The notes below the pieces were generated by a model. It did no database searches. It saw nothing but the letters and a program-made list of their open reading frames with translations, and was not told where the DNA came from. A DNA stretch of 33,343 nt from a virus: positions 1 to 33,343 of IMG/VR virus record IMGVR_UViG_3300032242_002077; one strand, 5' to 3'. Each line of letters begins with the position of its first letter. Position 1 is the first letter of the stretch. Positions 20,888-30,044 of the stretch are shown here, one piece after another. Position numbers and translations under genes: made by a program.

Positions 20888-22469
20888 AAGCTAGGATTAA
20901 AAACTCTTTGAGGGAACCAACACTTAAAGGAACGCCCCCTTTTTCATCAATTCCTTCTCCATCAATAATTGCGTTGGCTACTGAGGATTTTTGTTGAAGG
21001 GAGTCGTATTGTCGTTCTTCAATACTTCCTCCCATAAGGAGGTCTTGTATGATGGCGGTGTTAAATCTAGATGAAGCTCTAATGATGCGCCCGTTTCTTT
21101 GCGTTGCCGCTCCTGAAGACCACGGAAGGTCATAGTTAATAAGGAGATTACCTGCGGGTAAATCCACCCCATAGCCACCAGCGTCAGAACTAATGAGAAC
21201 ACGCACAGCAGGGTTAGTGTTAAATTCAATTTTGTTATCTTCTTTCGTTTTAGCGTTTAATTTACCTGAATAAAGTCTGCACTGATCCGAACCAAGTGCT
21301 TGAGCAATTTTATCAAGCATGTCTACGTAAGTAGCAAAAACTACAACTTTATTAACTTCGTCTTGTTCTAAAAAATCGTTAACATACTCTATAAGGTAAT
21401 TAAGTTTATTAGACGTGTTAATTCCTTCTAATAATCCAGATTGAACTAATTGAAAAGCATATTGAGAACCTTCAATGCCTTCAGAAATATATTTATCTGC
21501 ACTGGTACGCAACAAATCGGGATGTGAGCACAACATCTTAAGCGCACCTACTTTAGACATTATTTTTCCACGCCACTCATCTTCTGGCCCACCTCGTTTA
21601 GACTCAATTCCATAATGTGCCAAAATATTAAAAGAACCACCAAAAAGGTCTTGGGCTGTTTCTAAATCTAAAAGCAAATCTTTTTTAATTTTTTCGTAAA
21701 GTTTAGAAGATTTTCTATCAAAAATTACTTTGATAGGGTCTTTGTGGATTGCATCTGGAAGAAATGGCGCAACATCAGGGTCTTTTTGAGCTTTACGTAC
21801 AGAAGCTTGTTTCATTTTTTGATGCAGTATCTCAAGATTGCGGTAACTTGTGACTGCTCCCCAGTTGTTACGCATAATAAACGCTTTATCAAATAAATCA
21901 AACCGCCCAAGAACATTAGAATCTACAAACTGCATAATGCTAAAAAGTTCTTCAGGTTTGCCATTTTCAATAGGGGTTCCAGTAAGAGCAAATTTATATG
22001 GTGCGTTAGAAAGACGTTTGGTATATCTAGACCTTTTAGAACGAAATGACTTAATAGCCGTAGCTTCGTCTAATACTACAAATCCTCTTGGAAGGTTTTT
22101 GACGAATTCCCAGTCATTAACAACTTGCTCATAGTTAAGAATGATGTAGTCAATTTTGGAGTTTTTCCAGTCGTTGGCAATTGCGTATTGCTCTTCTCTT
22201 TTAGCCTTGGTTCCATCAATGACCAGAGCACGTGAAGTACCATCTGTAAATTTCTCAATCTGATTAGCCCACTGGTATTTAAGTGAGGATAAACAAATTA
22301 CCAAACCTGGCTCGCTTATGGAACGTGAATCCATAAGTCGTTCTATTGCAGCAATAGTCAGCACGGTTTTTCCTAAACCAAGATCGTAAGCAACCAACAT
22401 TTTTTTTCGATCACACATACGATCAACTGCTTCTGGTTGATAAGGAAGAAGGGTTCCTTTAAAAGACAT
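20880..22469 (-). CDS. SNF2-family (DEAD-like) helicase/translocase
   Basis: 529 aa. Two RecA-like lobes. Motif I is DLGLGKT (K34), II is LDEATAIK (134-140), III is LTGTPIEN (162-169), V is ISSDAGGYGVDLPAGN, VI is QRNGRIIRASS, in the SNF2 order. Such ATPases remodel protein-DNA complexes or drive branch migration at forks and are common next to phage primase/helicase genes. It overlaps the dNMP kinase by 11 bases. The frame runs to the final IDEKGGVPLSVGSLKEFLILA without breaks. Confidence 0.93.
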   Translation of the reverse strand: MSFKGTLLPYQPEAVDRMCDRKKMLVAYDLGLGKTVLTIAAIERLMDSRSISEPGLVICLSSLKYQWANQIEKFTDGTSRALVIDGTKAKREEQYAIANDWKNSKIDYIILNYEQVVNDWEFVKNLPRGFVVLDEATAIKSFRSKRSRYTKRLSNAPYKFALTGTPIENGKPEELFSIMQFVDSNVLGRFDLFDKAFIMRNNWGAVTSYRNLEILHQKMKQASVRKAQKDPDVAPFLPDAIHKDPIKVIFDRKSSKLYEKIKKDLLLDLETAQDLFGGSFNILAHYGIESKRGGPEDEWRGKIMSKVGALKMLCSHPDLLRTSADKYISEGIEGSQYAFQLVQSGLLEGINTSNKLNYLIEYVNDFLEQDEVNKVVVFATYVDMLDKIAQALGSDQCRLYSGKLNAKTKEDNKIEFNTNPAVRVLISSDAGGYGVDLPAGNLLINYDLPWSSGAATQRNGRIIRASSRFNTAIIQDLLMGGSIEERQYDSLQQKSSVANAIIDGEGIDEKGGVPLSVGSLKEFLILASV

Positions 22470-23025
22470 TGAAAAGGGTTGCCATCTCGTACCTAGCAGT
22501 TGTCATAACAACATTTGCGTTAACTTGAGTTTTAAGCGAATCAAGACTGGAATTATTTGTAATAATACTGTCGAACTCCCAATTATCCATAGAAGACTCA
22601 GATGGATGGTCATTAACTGGAGCATAACCTGGGCGATTAATTCTCCAAATTTCTCCGTCCATTAATTTTATAGCTTCTGCTTCATTAGGAAATCTAACAT
22701 CAGTAAAAACAATTTTTTGTGAAGGACTTATATTTTTAAAAACTTGATCAACCCAAAAGTTTTCACCAAACATTTCCCGTCCTATTTCTGTTCCAAATAC
22801 CTGCAGAAGACGTCTAACATCGGTGCGTTTTTTAGCCTCTTCCCAACCCCATATATTTACAAAATCTCGAAGTCTATCCGTTTTCGTAACCATTGGATTT
22901 AGTTTGTATAATGCATCTCGCATCGGTGCGGCAAAAGAACGGTTATCGTATCCATGTAAACCAATTAATAAACCTGCAACAGTGTCTTTACCTGATTGAG
23001 CATAACCTGATAATCCAATAATCAT
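22459..23025 (-). CDS. Deoxynucleoside monophosphate kinase
   Basis: 188 aa P-loop kinase. Walker A is GYAQSGKDT (residues 7-15), preceded by IIGLS. DVRRLLQVFGTEIGREMFG and IVFTDVRFPNEAEAI are recognisable blocks of phage T4 gp1-type dNMP kinases, which raise dNMPs to dNDPs. With the class II reductase it would feed the dNTP pool. Its start overlaps the primase stop (ATGA) and its end overlaps the helicase start by 11 bases. Confidence 0.92.
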   Translation of the reverse strand: MIIGLSGYAQSGKDTVAGLLIGLHGYDNRSFAAPMRDALYKLNPMVTKTDRLRDFVNIWGWEEAKKRTDVRRLLQVFGTEIGREMFGENFWVDQVFKNISPSQKIVFTDVRFPNEAEAIKLMDGEIWRINRPGYAPVNDHPSESSMDNWEFDSIITNNSSLDSLKTQVNANVVMTTARYEMATLFNVF

Positions 23026-23951
23026 AAAACTGCCCTCTTTCCGTATAGTGAATGCCTTGCAGACTCTAACCCATAGACTATCTCAGACTTGCTCATTCCG
23101 CCAATATCTTTTACATCGGTATCATCATAGTTAAAAAACCAGCACTCAAAACCCATCTTTTTAGACAAATTAAGCATTTCCATAGAAGAGGATATTCCAG
23201 CTTTATCGTTATCCATAGCAAATATAATTCTTTTTGATGAACGGATTAAATTTACTTGAAATGTAGAAATAGCAGACCCACATACAGCAACCCCACCAAA
23301 TATCCCTAATGATACAAGGCGAGCTACATCTAACGGAGACTCTACTACAATCATTTCGTCTTCACGTCGATCATATCCAAAAAGAGCGCGTGACTTAACG
23401 ACTTTAGGTGGGTAGTTATTAAAACGACGTTCGTAAAACCATTTTTCTTGCCAACCAATTAAGTTCTCGTTTATAGGATCACGTAAAGGAAGAATCCAAC
23501 TTTTATTAATAGGGTTCCAAAGTATGTTGTAATAAGCAGCACCGTTGGCGCTAATTCCACGAAACTTTAAAGCTTCTTCAGGAGGTTCTACAAACGCGCT
23601 AAGCATAGATTCGGTAATAGGTTGCGCATATTCTTCTACAATTTTTGATGGATTTACAATGCGTTCAAAAGCCTTACTAAGATTACGTTCCCCATTGTTA
23701 ATCCAAGTAGTAGCTGTATCTAATGGTACGCCGTTTACATAAGCAACTAAAGTGTGAATATTTCCTTTGAAGTGACATGAAAAACAATTGTGCGCACCTG
23801 TATCCGCGTTAATTGACCAAGAAGGGTTTCTATCTACTTTACCTTTACGTTCTAAATGAGCTGGGCAATGCCCTTTAATTTCGTCACCAGTAATTGAAAT
23901 AATTTCAATACCTAAACGATCAAGAATGTTTTGCATATCTTCAACGGTCAT
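23022..23951 (-). CDS. DnaG-type DNA primase (zinc finger plus Toprim)
   Basis: 309 aa. The CHC2 zinc finger lies at residues 27-60: GHCPAHL (C29, H32) and NCFSCHFKG (C56, C59). A short linker leads to the RNA-polymerase-like core and the Toprim acidic residues, VVESPLDVARL (E204) and FAMDNDKAG (D247, D249). It makes RNA primers for the lagging strand with the DnaB-like helicase next to it. The protein is shorter than bacterial DnaG and lacks the C-terminal helicase-binding domain, as in other phage primases. It overlaps both neighbours by 4 bases. Confidence 0.94.
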   Translation of the reverse strand: MTVEDMQNILDRLGIEIISITGDEIKGHCPAHLERKGKVDRNPSWSINADTGAHNCFSCHFKGNIHTLVAYVNGVPLDTATTWINNGERNLSKAFERIVNPSKIVEEYAQPITESMLSAFVEPPEEALKFRGISANGAAYYNILWNPINKSWILPLRDPINENLIGWQEKWFYERRFNNYPPKVVKSRALFGYDRREDEMIVVESPLDVARLVSLGIFGGVAVCGSAISTFQVNLIRSSKRIIFAMDNDKAGISSSMEMLNLSKKMGFECWFFNYDDTDVKDIGGMSKSEIVYGLESARHSLYGKRAVL

Positions 23952-25174
23952 AGGTCTGTCTCATCAATCTCCCTAAATTGTCCAGAGTTCCAGTCCCAAA
24001 GCATAGATACCTCTGCTGGGCCAGAGTTACGGGAAGCAATGACTTTGAGCAAACGAGTGTCGTCTACGTTCTCATCTTCCCTTTGAAGACCAAAAATAAC
24101 GTCTGCATCTTGGTGAAATGATGATGAATACCCAATAGCATCTGTGGTAACCTGCCCATTACGCATTTTATTCTCAAGCACTTGGGTAGAAATAACAATC
24201 GGTTTATTAACTCTTTGTGCCAAGCGCTTAAGAGAACGAGTAATGTTGGTTAGTGCTTGTGGACTTCCTGGTTTTTCTCCGTTCTCGTCAATCATTAAGT
24301 ACATACCATCAATAAACACTACATCAGGTTGATGTATTTGAATTTTGCTAGCAATATTAGAAACAGTAGAACCTTCTGTAGCACCCACAAGCCAAAATTT
24401 TTCACGCATGTTTTTAATAGCGCCAAGCTTCGCCTTAACACGTGACTCTTCTTCATCGGTAAGAGCTCCCGACTGATAACGAGTGTGCGATACGCGAGCA
24501 CGCATTGCTACATACCGTGAAAGTTGTTCTGCATTAGTCATCTCAAATGATTGAAACATTGGAGTGCTACCCTTAAGATGAATGTTCTGAGCAATCTGCA
24601 AAGCAAGAGTTGATTTACCAGTTTTAGGTGGTGCAACAATAATTATTAACTGACCATTCTGAAGACCGTTAGTAGCGGAGTCAATAGTTGGAAATCCTGT
24701 TGGCACTCCTAAAAGTCCTGGATTGTTTTTGCGAAACAAATAATCGTCCCACAACTGCATTGGATTATCTGTAATATCAATATCAGAAGACTTGGATAAC
24801 CCATCTTCTTCAAGTTTAATAAGGCCGCTTTGAATAGCAATTAAAGCGCCTTCGTGGTTCTTTTCTTTATCAATCTGCTCGATTGCTTCGCCAATCATGG
24901 CAACAGTAGCGGCTTTACGACGAGCTGCAACTATTTCATCAAGAAGATAGTCAACGTTATCATAAACATCTATAACGTCATATGTTGGAAAGTTTTCTTT
25001 AACAACATCAACACTTGGGCATTCGCCATAACGAGTAAAATGTTTGCGAAGCAAAACCCATACTTTGCGGTCTTCAATATCTACAAACCAAGAGTCATTA
25101 ACGTTTCGTTCAAATAAAGGAGCAAGATTACGAGTCTGTATAGTCTTGCTAAGTAATAACGTTTCTTTGTTCAT
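23948..25174 (-). CDS. dnaB: DnaB-like replicative helicase
   Basis: 408 aa from ATG 25174; a TTG start eight codons earlier is possible, but ATG 25174 gives the ATGA overlap with the preceding gene. N-terminal helical domain (about 1-145), then the hexameric RecA-like ATPase: GVPTGFPTIDSATNGLQNG leading to APPKTGKST (Walker A, 181-189), FQSFEM, VVFIDGMYLM (Walker B) and VISTQV further on. It unwinds the fork and is probably loaded by the DnaC-like protein two genes upstream. No insertion or intein. Confidence 0.95.
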   Translation of the reverse strand: MNKETLLLSKTIQTRNLAPLFERNVNDSWFVDIEDRKVWVLLRKHFTRYGECPSVDVVKENFPTYDVIDVYDNVDYLLDEIVAARRKAATVAMIGEAIEQIDKEKNHEGALIAIQSGLIKLEEDGLSKSSDIDITDNPMQLWDDYLFRKNNPGLLGVPTGFPTIDSATNGLQNGQLIIIVAPPKTGKSTLALQIAQNIHLKGSTPMFQSFEMTNAEQLSRYVAMRARVSHTRYQSGALTDEEESRVKAKLGAIKNMREKFWLVGATEGSTVSNIASKIQIHQPDVVFIDGMYLMIDENGEKPGSPQALTNITRSLKRLAQRVNKPIVISTQVLENKMRNGQVTTDAIGYSSSFHQDADVIFGLQREDENVDDTRLLKVIASRNSGPAEVSMLWDWNSGQFREIDETDL

Positions 25175-25578
25175 AATTCGGATATATCCAATCCCCAATG
25201 ACCATACATGCCTTTACGAGAGGCTATGTCTACCACAAAAGCTACTTCAGGTCTAAACGGCAGTATATTAATCAAATCTTTAACAGAATCGTATGCTGTG
25301 CAATACCTAAATGGGTTTGTGCCTTCACGTTCTAAATTGTTAAAGGAAACCGTTAAATCCTCTTGACTCATACCAATTGAAGTCATTTCAAAAGTAAAGG
25401 GGCTATTGTTTGCAACAAGATAAATTTTGCTTAATAAACCTCTATTAAATTTACTTACCTGTGAAGTTTTTGTAAAAAATAATTTACTTTTAATTTTGTA
25501 CGTCGTAGTATCAGTAAATACATCTGAAACTATTAAAATACGTTTTGGAACATCATTACTAATATCCCCTTTATACAT
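25171..25578 (-). CDS. Hypothetical protein between DnaB and the SWIM protein
   Basis: 135 aa, unrecognised. The first half is beta-rich (KRILIVSDVFTDTTTYKI, LFFTKTSQVSKFN, KIYLVANNSPFTFEM) and the second half alpha/beta (AYDSVKDLINILPFRPEVAF, VVDIASRKGMYGHWG). It lies between loader and helicase genes and overlaps the dnaB start by 4 bases, so a replication-accessory role is inferred from position only. Confidence 0.65.
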   Translation of the reverse strand: MYKGDISNDVPKRILIVSDVFTDTTTYKIKSKLFFTKTSQVSKFNRGLLSKIYLVANNSPFTFEMTSIGMSQEDLTVSFNNLEREGTNPFRYCTAYDSVKDLINILPFRPEVAFVVDIASRKGMYGHWGLDISEL

Positions 25579-25579
25579 T

Positions 25580-25891
25580 TTAAAATACCTCTATTGTTCC
25601 AAATTTTGCTACAAACTCTCTGCGGTTTTTGCTAGAAAGCTTTGCTTTATCTCTATCTTCTTTTGTTGCCCGAATGCTTACACCGTTGTCGTAGACTCCG
25701 TTGTTTCCTTCCATTCTGTGCTTTACAAACCTAGAGTGTTTGCACCCTTTGGATGCTGAAAAAGAAAAACAATTGCAAAGTAAACGTTGGTCAGGGGTAA
25801 TACCAACTTCAATAATAATAGGGCCGTAAGCGTGTTGATACGTTAAAAATTGTTGTAATAATGAATTATTTTCATCTAACATGTTGTCCAT
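25580..25891 (-). CDS. SWIM zinc-finger protein
   Basis: 103 aa. Residues 39-52 read CNCFSFSASKGCKH, the CxC-Xn-CxH SWIM zinc-finger pattern with eight residues between pairs, followed by a basic helix (SRFVKHRMEG). SWIM fingers bind DNA or partner proteins, for example in Shu-type recombination factors. The N-terminal acidic helix (MDNMLDENNSLLQQFL) may contact the DnaC-like loader, whose stop overlaps its start. No catalytic motif. Confidence 0.8.
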   Translation of the reverse strand: MDNMLDENNSLLQQFLTYQHAYGPIIIEVGITPDQRLLCNCFSFSASKGCKHSRFVKHRMEGNNGVYDNGVSIRATKEDRDKAKLSSKNRREFVAKFGTIEVF

Positions 25892-26577
25892 TATCTCAAA
25901 TCCCTATCTCCATCAACAGTTATATAAACAAAAGCTTCTTTAACAAAACTACCTGTGGCTTCTCCGTAAGACTCTGCCCAATCATCCCTAGCAATATTGG
26001 TAGTAACAATAGTGGGAAGACCATTGTTAAACCGTGTACGCAAAACATGGTGAAGAATGCTGCTCTGCCAACCTGAAAGACTGGCATGCTCTTTTCCAAG
26101 ATCATCTAAAATTAATACGCGAATGTTATATGCGTCCTCTTTGCAATTACCCAACATTCCATCATAAAGACGTTGTTCTTCTTCTAAATCGCTGTTTCCA
26201 ATAAGCTGACCCTTAAGATCAAGTATGTCATTAAAAGTAGCAAAGTAACAAGGGCGAATAAGGACCTTGCCATCGGACGGCATAAAAGTTTTTAGCGGAA
26301 AATCTAAAAGCATGTCTTGAATAGCAGCTAACGCTAAAGTTGTCTTGCCCCTACCTGGTTGTCCGTAAAGAAGCAACCCTCTACCGCAGTGAGGCTTTCC
26401 AGTGGCAAGAATAATCTTGCCGTCATTAACGGCTTTTAGCCACTTTCTAATGTCTTCTAAAACCGTTTTTGGTGCGTCTTTACAGTCGTCTAAAGTCCAA
26501 CCAAGGCGAGCTTTTGGTATAGAAGCTATCTGAAGCCATGTACGTCGCCTAACCTTTACGGTGTCTAAAGTAAACAT
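25891..26577 (-). CDS. DnaC/IstB-like helicase loader ATPase
   Basis: 228 aa from ATG 26577, chosen because AAGGGG stands six bases upstream and because it forms a TAATG link with the previous stop. Walker A is YGQPGRGKTTLAL (about 71-83), Walker B is VLILDDLGKEHAS, and the sensor region includes TIVTTNIARDDWAESYGEA. This is the AAA+ layout of DnaC and IstB, which open the helicase ring onto DNA. Together with the winged-helix protein before it and the helicase after it, it completes an initiation set. Confidence 0.91.
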   Translation of the reverse strand: MFTLDTVKVRRRTWLQIASIPKARLGWTLDDCKDAPKTVLEDIRKWLKAVNDGKIILATGKPHCGRGLLLYGQPGRGKTTLALAAIQDMLLDFPLKTFMPSDGKVLIRPCYFATFNDILDLKGQLIGNSDLEEEQRLYDGMLGNCKEDAYNIRVLILDDLGKEHASLSGWQSSILHHVLRTRFNNGLPTIVTTNIARDDWAESYGEATGSFVKEAFVYITVDGDRDLR

Positions 26578-27422
26578 TAGAGCCCCTTCCAAGAATCTTC
26601 GGATTGTTGCTTAGCAACTTCTAGCTTATCAGGTGTTTGAATCCTAACTTTTGCTTGAGAGGCAAGAGCAGAAAAATTTTTAATAAACATCATCCACAGC
26701 TTGTTGCTGTCTGTCTCTTTGTTAATCTTTAACCTAGTGAAAAAAATGTTAATCATCTCTTCCTCAATAACACCGTCAGTACCATAAGTACGCCGTGCAG
26801 TATTAAGACAAACCAAAAATCTAGAACCAGAAATCCTCCAAGGAGCAAGTCCCCATGTGGTGTTAACACGGTCTACAAAAAGAGTAACTGTGTGGTTGGT
26901 GCTGAGTTTCTTAGCTATAGCACGGGCCTCTAAGCGCTTCTGGTGTTCGAGGGCTTTATCCTCTTCGTACTGGCGACCACGTTCCTCAGCGGCTTTTTGG
27001 CGCTCACGGGCTAAATCAAAATCTTCGTTGGAAGCTTTCTTAAAAAACTCATATCCCACGTTTTCCTCCACAGCGGGCGCTTGCGCCCCTGTTGTACTGT
27101 AATGATTATTGTTAGAATGGGTATCTATTCTAGATAATACATTCCACTGAGTGTATTGTATCTGAAGGGGGATTCTCAGGCCCCAGGAAGCCGCCTCCAG
27201 AAATCCTTTATGAGTAATGTGACTGGTTGTTACTACGCGGTTTCCTACCCGTTCTTTACGGGTTACTAGGAAGCCAACGTCTCGCAATTCTTTCAATGCG
27301 GTTTGTATAGCGTCTCTACCTTCAGCAACTTCTTCAGACAAGCGCTCAGCACTTATCGTCATATCGCTGTTAGCAAAGTACATCAAGGCAGCTCGTGCCC
27401 TAAGCGATAATTTTTTATCCAT
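26577..27422 (-). CDS. Winged-helix replication-initiator-like protein
   Basis: 281 aa. The N-terminal winged helix (residues 5-75) shows LRARAALMYFAN, ISAERLSEEVAEGRDAIQTA, LKELRDVGFLVTRKERVGN and TSHITHKG. A charged coiled-coil linker (about 125-170, DLARERQKAAEERGRQYEED) connects to a C-terminal domain rich in WGLAPWRISG and FFTRLKINKE. Wing plus linker plus DnaD-like tail resembles phage initiators such as phi31 or DnaD-type proteins that bind the origin and hand over to the loader encoded next. Confidence 0.8.
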   Translation of the reverse strand: MDKKLSLRARAALMYFANSDMTISAERLSEEVAEGRDAIQTALKELRDVGFLVTRKERVGNRVVTTSHITHKGFLEAASWGLRIPLQIQYTQWNVLSRIDTHSNNNHYSTTGAQAPAVEENVGYEFFKKASNEDFDLARERQKAAEERGRQYEEDKALEHQKRLEARAIAKKLSTNHTVTLFVDRVNTTWGLAPWRISGSRFLVCLNTARRTYGTDGVIEEEMINIFFTRLKINKETDSNKLWMMFIKNFSALASQAKVRIQTPDKLEVAKQQSEDSWKGL

Positions 27423-27984
27423 TTATCTTTTTTACTAGGATGTCCAACATGGACTGTATACCCTGAACCGTATTAAGTAGGTCTTGTTTAAGAATATCGG
27501 CGTTTTGCGGCACAATTGTGCTTTCCTTAGTAACTTGGGGGGCTACTGCCTCAATTAAAGGCTTTTCTACGGTTTTTTCCGTTGTTAACTCCAATGGAAT
27601 CAATCCATCGCAAAGATTAAGCGCCAAAATTCCCTTTTTAGAACATTGTTCAACTATTTCTTGATCGTCTAATGACCACAGAATATGCGCTATAGAGTCT
27701 TGGTTCTCCAAAAAGACAGTAGCTTCAACGTAGGGAAAATCAGAAAAAGTAACTGATGCTCCTGGAACTCCTGAAGTTTTTGCGTCTTCTCTACAAAAAA
27801 CCAAAACATCTTTTTTACAGTCAACCGCGTATTGAGCGGCATATATTTGACTTTTAGTTGGTGACTCGTTATACGCTAATACAAGCGTACCGCCGTCACC
27901 TTTTGCATAATAATAATCTTCCATTAAAGCTTCTATATTTGCCCTGCTGGTCTCGCCAGTTCCCGCGACTAAAACGTAGTACAT
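27415..27984 (-). CDS. Rossmann-like phage protein of unknown function
   Basis: 189 aa. N-terminal alpha/beta region: MYYVLVAGTGETSRANIEAL with a Gly-rich turn, LVLAYNESPTKSQIYAA, KDVLVFCRE, resembling a nucleotide- or sugar-nucleotide-binding fold. Residues 130-175 are low-complexity (Val, Glu, Lys, Thr), and the end is an amphipathic helix (LLNTVQGIQSMLDILVKK) suited to oligomerisation. AAAGGAGG before ATG 27984 is in a small hairpin. It heads the replication module after the tail genes. Confidence 0.7.
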   Translation of the reverse strand: MYYVLVAGTGETSRANIEALMEDYYYAKGDGGTLVLAYNESPTKSQIYAAQYAVDCKKDVLVFCREDAKTSGVPGASVTFSDFPYVEATVFLENQDSIAHILWSLDDQEIVEQCSKKGILALNLCDGLIPLELTTEKTVEKPLIEAVAPQVTKESTIVPQNADILKQDLLNTVQGIQSMLDILVKKING

Positions 27985-27988
27985 TTGT

Positions 27989-28004
27989 CCTCCTTTGACG
28001 GAGG
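27989..28004 (-). promoter_or_regulatory. Ribosome-site mini-hairpin
   Basis: CCTCC (27989-27993) and GGAGG (28000-28004) form a 5-bp stem with a 6-base loop. On the minus strand GGAGG is the ribosome site for ATG 27984. The gap to the tail module (28005-28037) also has ACCC-TTTT-GGGT. Short, so it may be coincidence. Confidence 0.4.
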
Positions 28005-28037
28005 CTTAGCATACACACCCTTTTGGGTAATTACTAA

Positions 28038-30044
28038 CTACGTGTTTGGTTGAGCAAAAAACAACTCAAATGTGCTACCGTAAGTAGTCCAACTAGAAAG
28101 TTGAGCCACTAAACGACTTTGTATAACAAATCGGTTTTGGTAGTAATGGCTACGAGAGGCGTTTGTTGTACCTTCCCAAAATAAATCGCTGAGTTGAGTT
28201 ACCCCATTATTTCCATCAAAATAAGAGTTAACAAAAGATGATTTTTCAAAAAGAGCAGCATCTAAATATATTTCGTCCAAACTTGAAGTTGCAGTCCATG
28301 TGACGCCTACTTTAGCAGTTACCGCACCTGGTGGGGCAGTTGACGTTATAGAAGGTCTAGCCCAAGTACCTAACGAGGTTACTGCAGTTCCTTCATTGGG
28401 TACGTGTACAAGAGTGTTTGAAACATCATACCAAGCTACAAAAGGGGTTAACGCGTATTGAGATTTACTGTCGTAAGCATAGATACTAAAAGTATAGTCA
28501 TTACCTGAAAATATGGGCATAGCTGAGGACATTACGGTTACTAACCCCGCAGCAGTTGGATAGACCTCAACCGAACCTCCGCTTATAGATACAGATGGTG
28601 CTCCTGGGTCTACGCCCACTTCACTTGATGAAAGTTGTGCAGTTCCATTTGTGTAAGTCCAATTGCTTGTATTTGTTTCAAAATTTGGATTTATAATTTC
28701 ATTAATTCTATTAGCTATTAAGGTTATTTCCATTTGACGAGCATCTTGAAAAAAAGTTGCTGAAGAACCTAGTTCAAGTTGCAAAGCATCAACATAATGT
28801 TTTTCAGAAGCTGCTGTACTTGTTATTTTAATTTCTGGAACTACGTAGACAGCGTTAGAAGGCGCAGCGCTGGTTACTGTAAACCTTCGCCAAGAACCAA
28901 TTATGTTGGTAACAGTTGTACCAAAAGATGACGGAGTTAGCTCAGTTCCATTTTTGTCATACCAATGCAGTCTAGCGCTTACAGCTCTTCCCGTGCTTCC
29001 TGCTTGCGTATAACCACTAAATGTGTAAGTTGTGTTTTTGTTAATTGGTACCCCATAATATTTTGAACTACTTCCAGATAAAATAATAGTTGTATCTGCA
29101 GAAGCTACAGCTGTTATTTGTAAAGTAGAATTTTGTAAATTATAAAAATTTGGTTGTGATAAAAGTTCTTTATACGGTGTAATTAATGGAGAATCTGTGG
29201 CTAAATGTTTAGCTAATATAGCATTAGAATATGAAACCCAAGAACCTATAGATTGTTCAAATGAAGAATCGTTTTGATCAAGCATAAGGTTTTTACCCAT
29301 AACTATGTTGTTGTCATAGCCCGCGTATGCTTTTATAAATTCATTAGTTCCAATTAATGTGCCTTTATTTTGATAAAGACGTGCAATGTTTTTTAAAAAA
29401 ATACGAGATTGTTTTAATCCAATTAATGGCTCATACGTTAAACCAAATTGTTCCATAAAAGTTGGAATTAGAATACCATCAAGATTAATAACATCATATC
29501 TATTAGTAATATTTTTAGTTTGAGTTTTATAAGTATCTAGTTGAAATGCAAAAAGCTTTAAAAATCTATAAAGAAAATCGTTGGTAGTGTCTATAGCAGT
29601 ATCATACGGAATACTAGATTTAAGAACTCCTGGAAGATAATCCAACATTGTTTGAGAAGTTTGATAATCTTTTACAGATAACCCTTTAGCAATACCAGCA
29701 GCTTGCCAAGTATTGTGCAAAGTTTCTCTTACAAAAAGCGTATAATAATAAACTTGTCCTTCTTTTAATCCAACGTTATTTGGTATGTTTCCAAAGTCTT
29801 CATATAAAGTAACTCCAGGATTTGCTTGTTCAAACAGTAAATCTCCGTCATCTGCTGATATAGGAAATCCGTACTGATTTCTTACTAATCTAATATAATC
29901 CCAACTGCCACTTGGCGTACTCCAAGTTAACTCAATTTGTCCATAAGTAATAGGAAGTGCTTTAAAATTTGCAGCGTTAAAGGCTACTGATGTGTTTGCA
30001 CCATAGTAAGTTGTTCCATAGTAATCAATTCCGTATTGTGTCAA
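28038..30044 (-). CDS. Tail protein I fused to FnIII-like and duplicated carbohydrate-binding-like modules
   Basis: 668 aa with a TTG start directly behind the previous stop. After a Tyr/Gly-rich lead (YGIDYYGTTYYG), residues 25-108 look fibronectin-type-III-like. Residues 130-245 match phage tail protein I of P2-type baseplates (YLPGVLKSSIPYDTA, FQLDTYKTQT, GILIPTFMEQFG, NKGTLIGTNEFIKAYAGYD). From 250 onward come two related beta modules (about 250-437 and 445-620), each with an HWYD/AWYDV, a W...R-P/F-T-TS-AP and a YVDAL/YLDAA block, as in CBM-type jelly rolls. The protein attaches fibres to the baseplate and probably touches host cell-wall sugar. Confidence 0.88.
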   Translation of the reverse strand: MTQYGIDYYGTTYYGANTSVAFNAANFKALPITYGQIELTWSTPSGSWDYIRLVRNQYGFPISADDGDLLFEQANPGVTLYEDFGNIPNNVGLKEGQVYYYTLFVRETLHNTWQAAGIAKGLSVKDYQTSQTMLDYLPGVLKSSIPYDTAIDTTNDFLYRFLKLFAFQLDTYKTQTKNITNRYDVINLDGILIPTFMEQFGLTYEPLIGLKQSRIFLKNIARLYQNKGTLIGTNEFIKAYAGYDNNIVMGKNLMLDQNDSSFEQSIGSWVSYSNAILAKHLATDSPLITPYKELLSQPNFYNLQNSTLQITAVASADTTIILSGSSSKYYGVPINKNTTYTFSGYTQAGSTGRAVSARLHWYDKNGTELTPSSFGTTVTNIIGSWRRFTVTSAAPSNAVYVVPEIKITSTAASEKHYVDALQLELGSSATFFQDARQMEITLIANRINEIINPNFETNTSNWTYTNGTAQLSSSEVGVDPGAPSVSISGGSVEVYPTAAGLVTVMSSAMPIFSGNDYTFSIYAYDSKSQYALTPFVAWYDVSNTLVHVPNEGTAVTSLGTWARPSITSTAPPGAVTAKVGVTWTATSSLDEIYLDAALFEKSSFVNSYFDGNNGVTQLSDLFWEGTTNASRSHYYQNRFVIQSRLVAQLSSWTTYGSTFELFFAQPNT

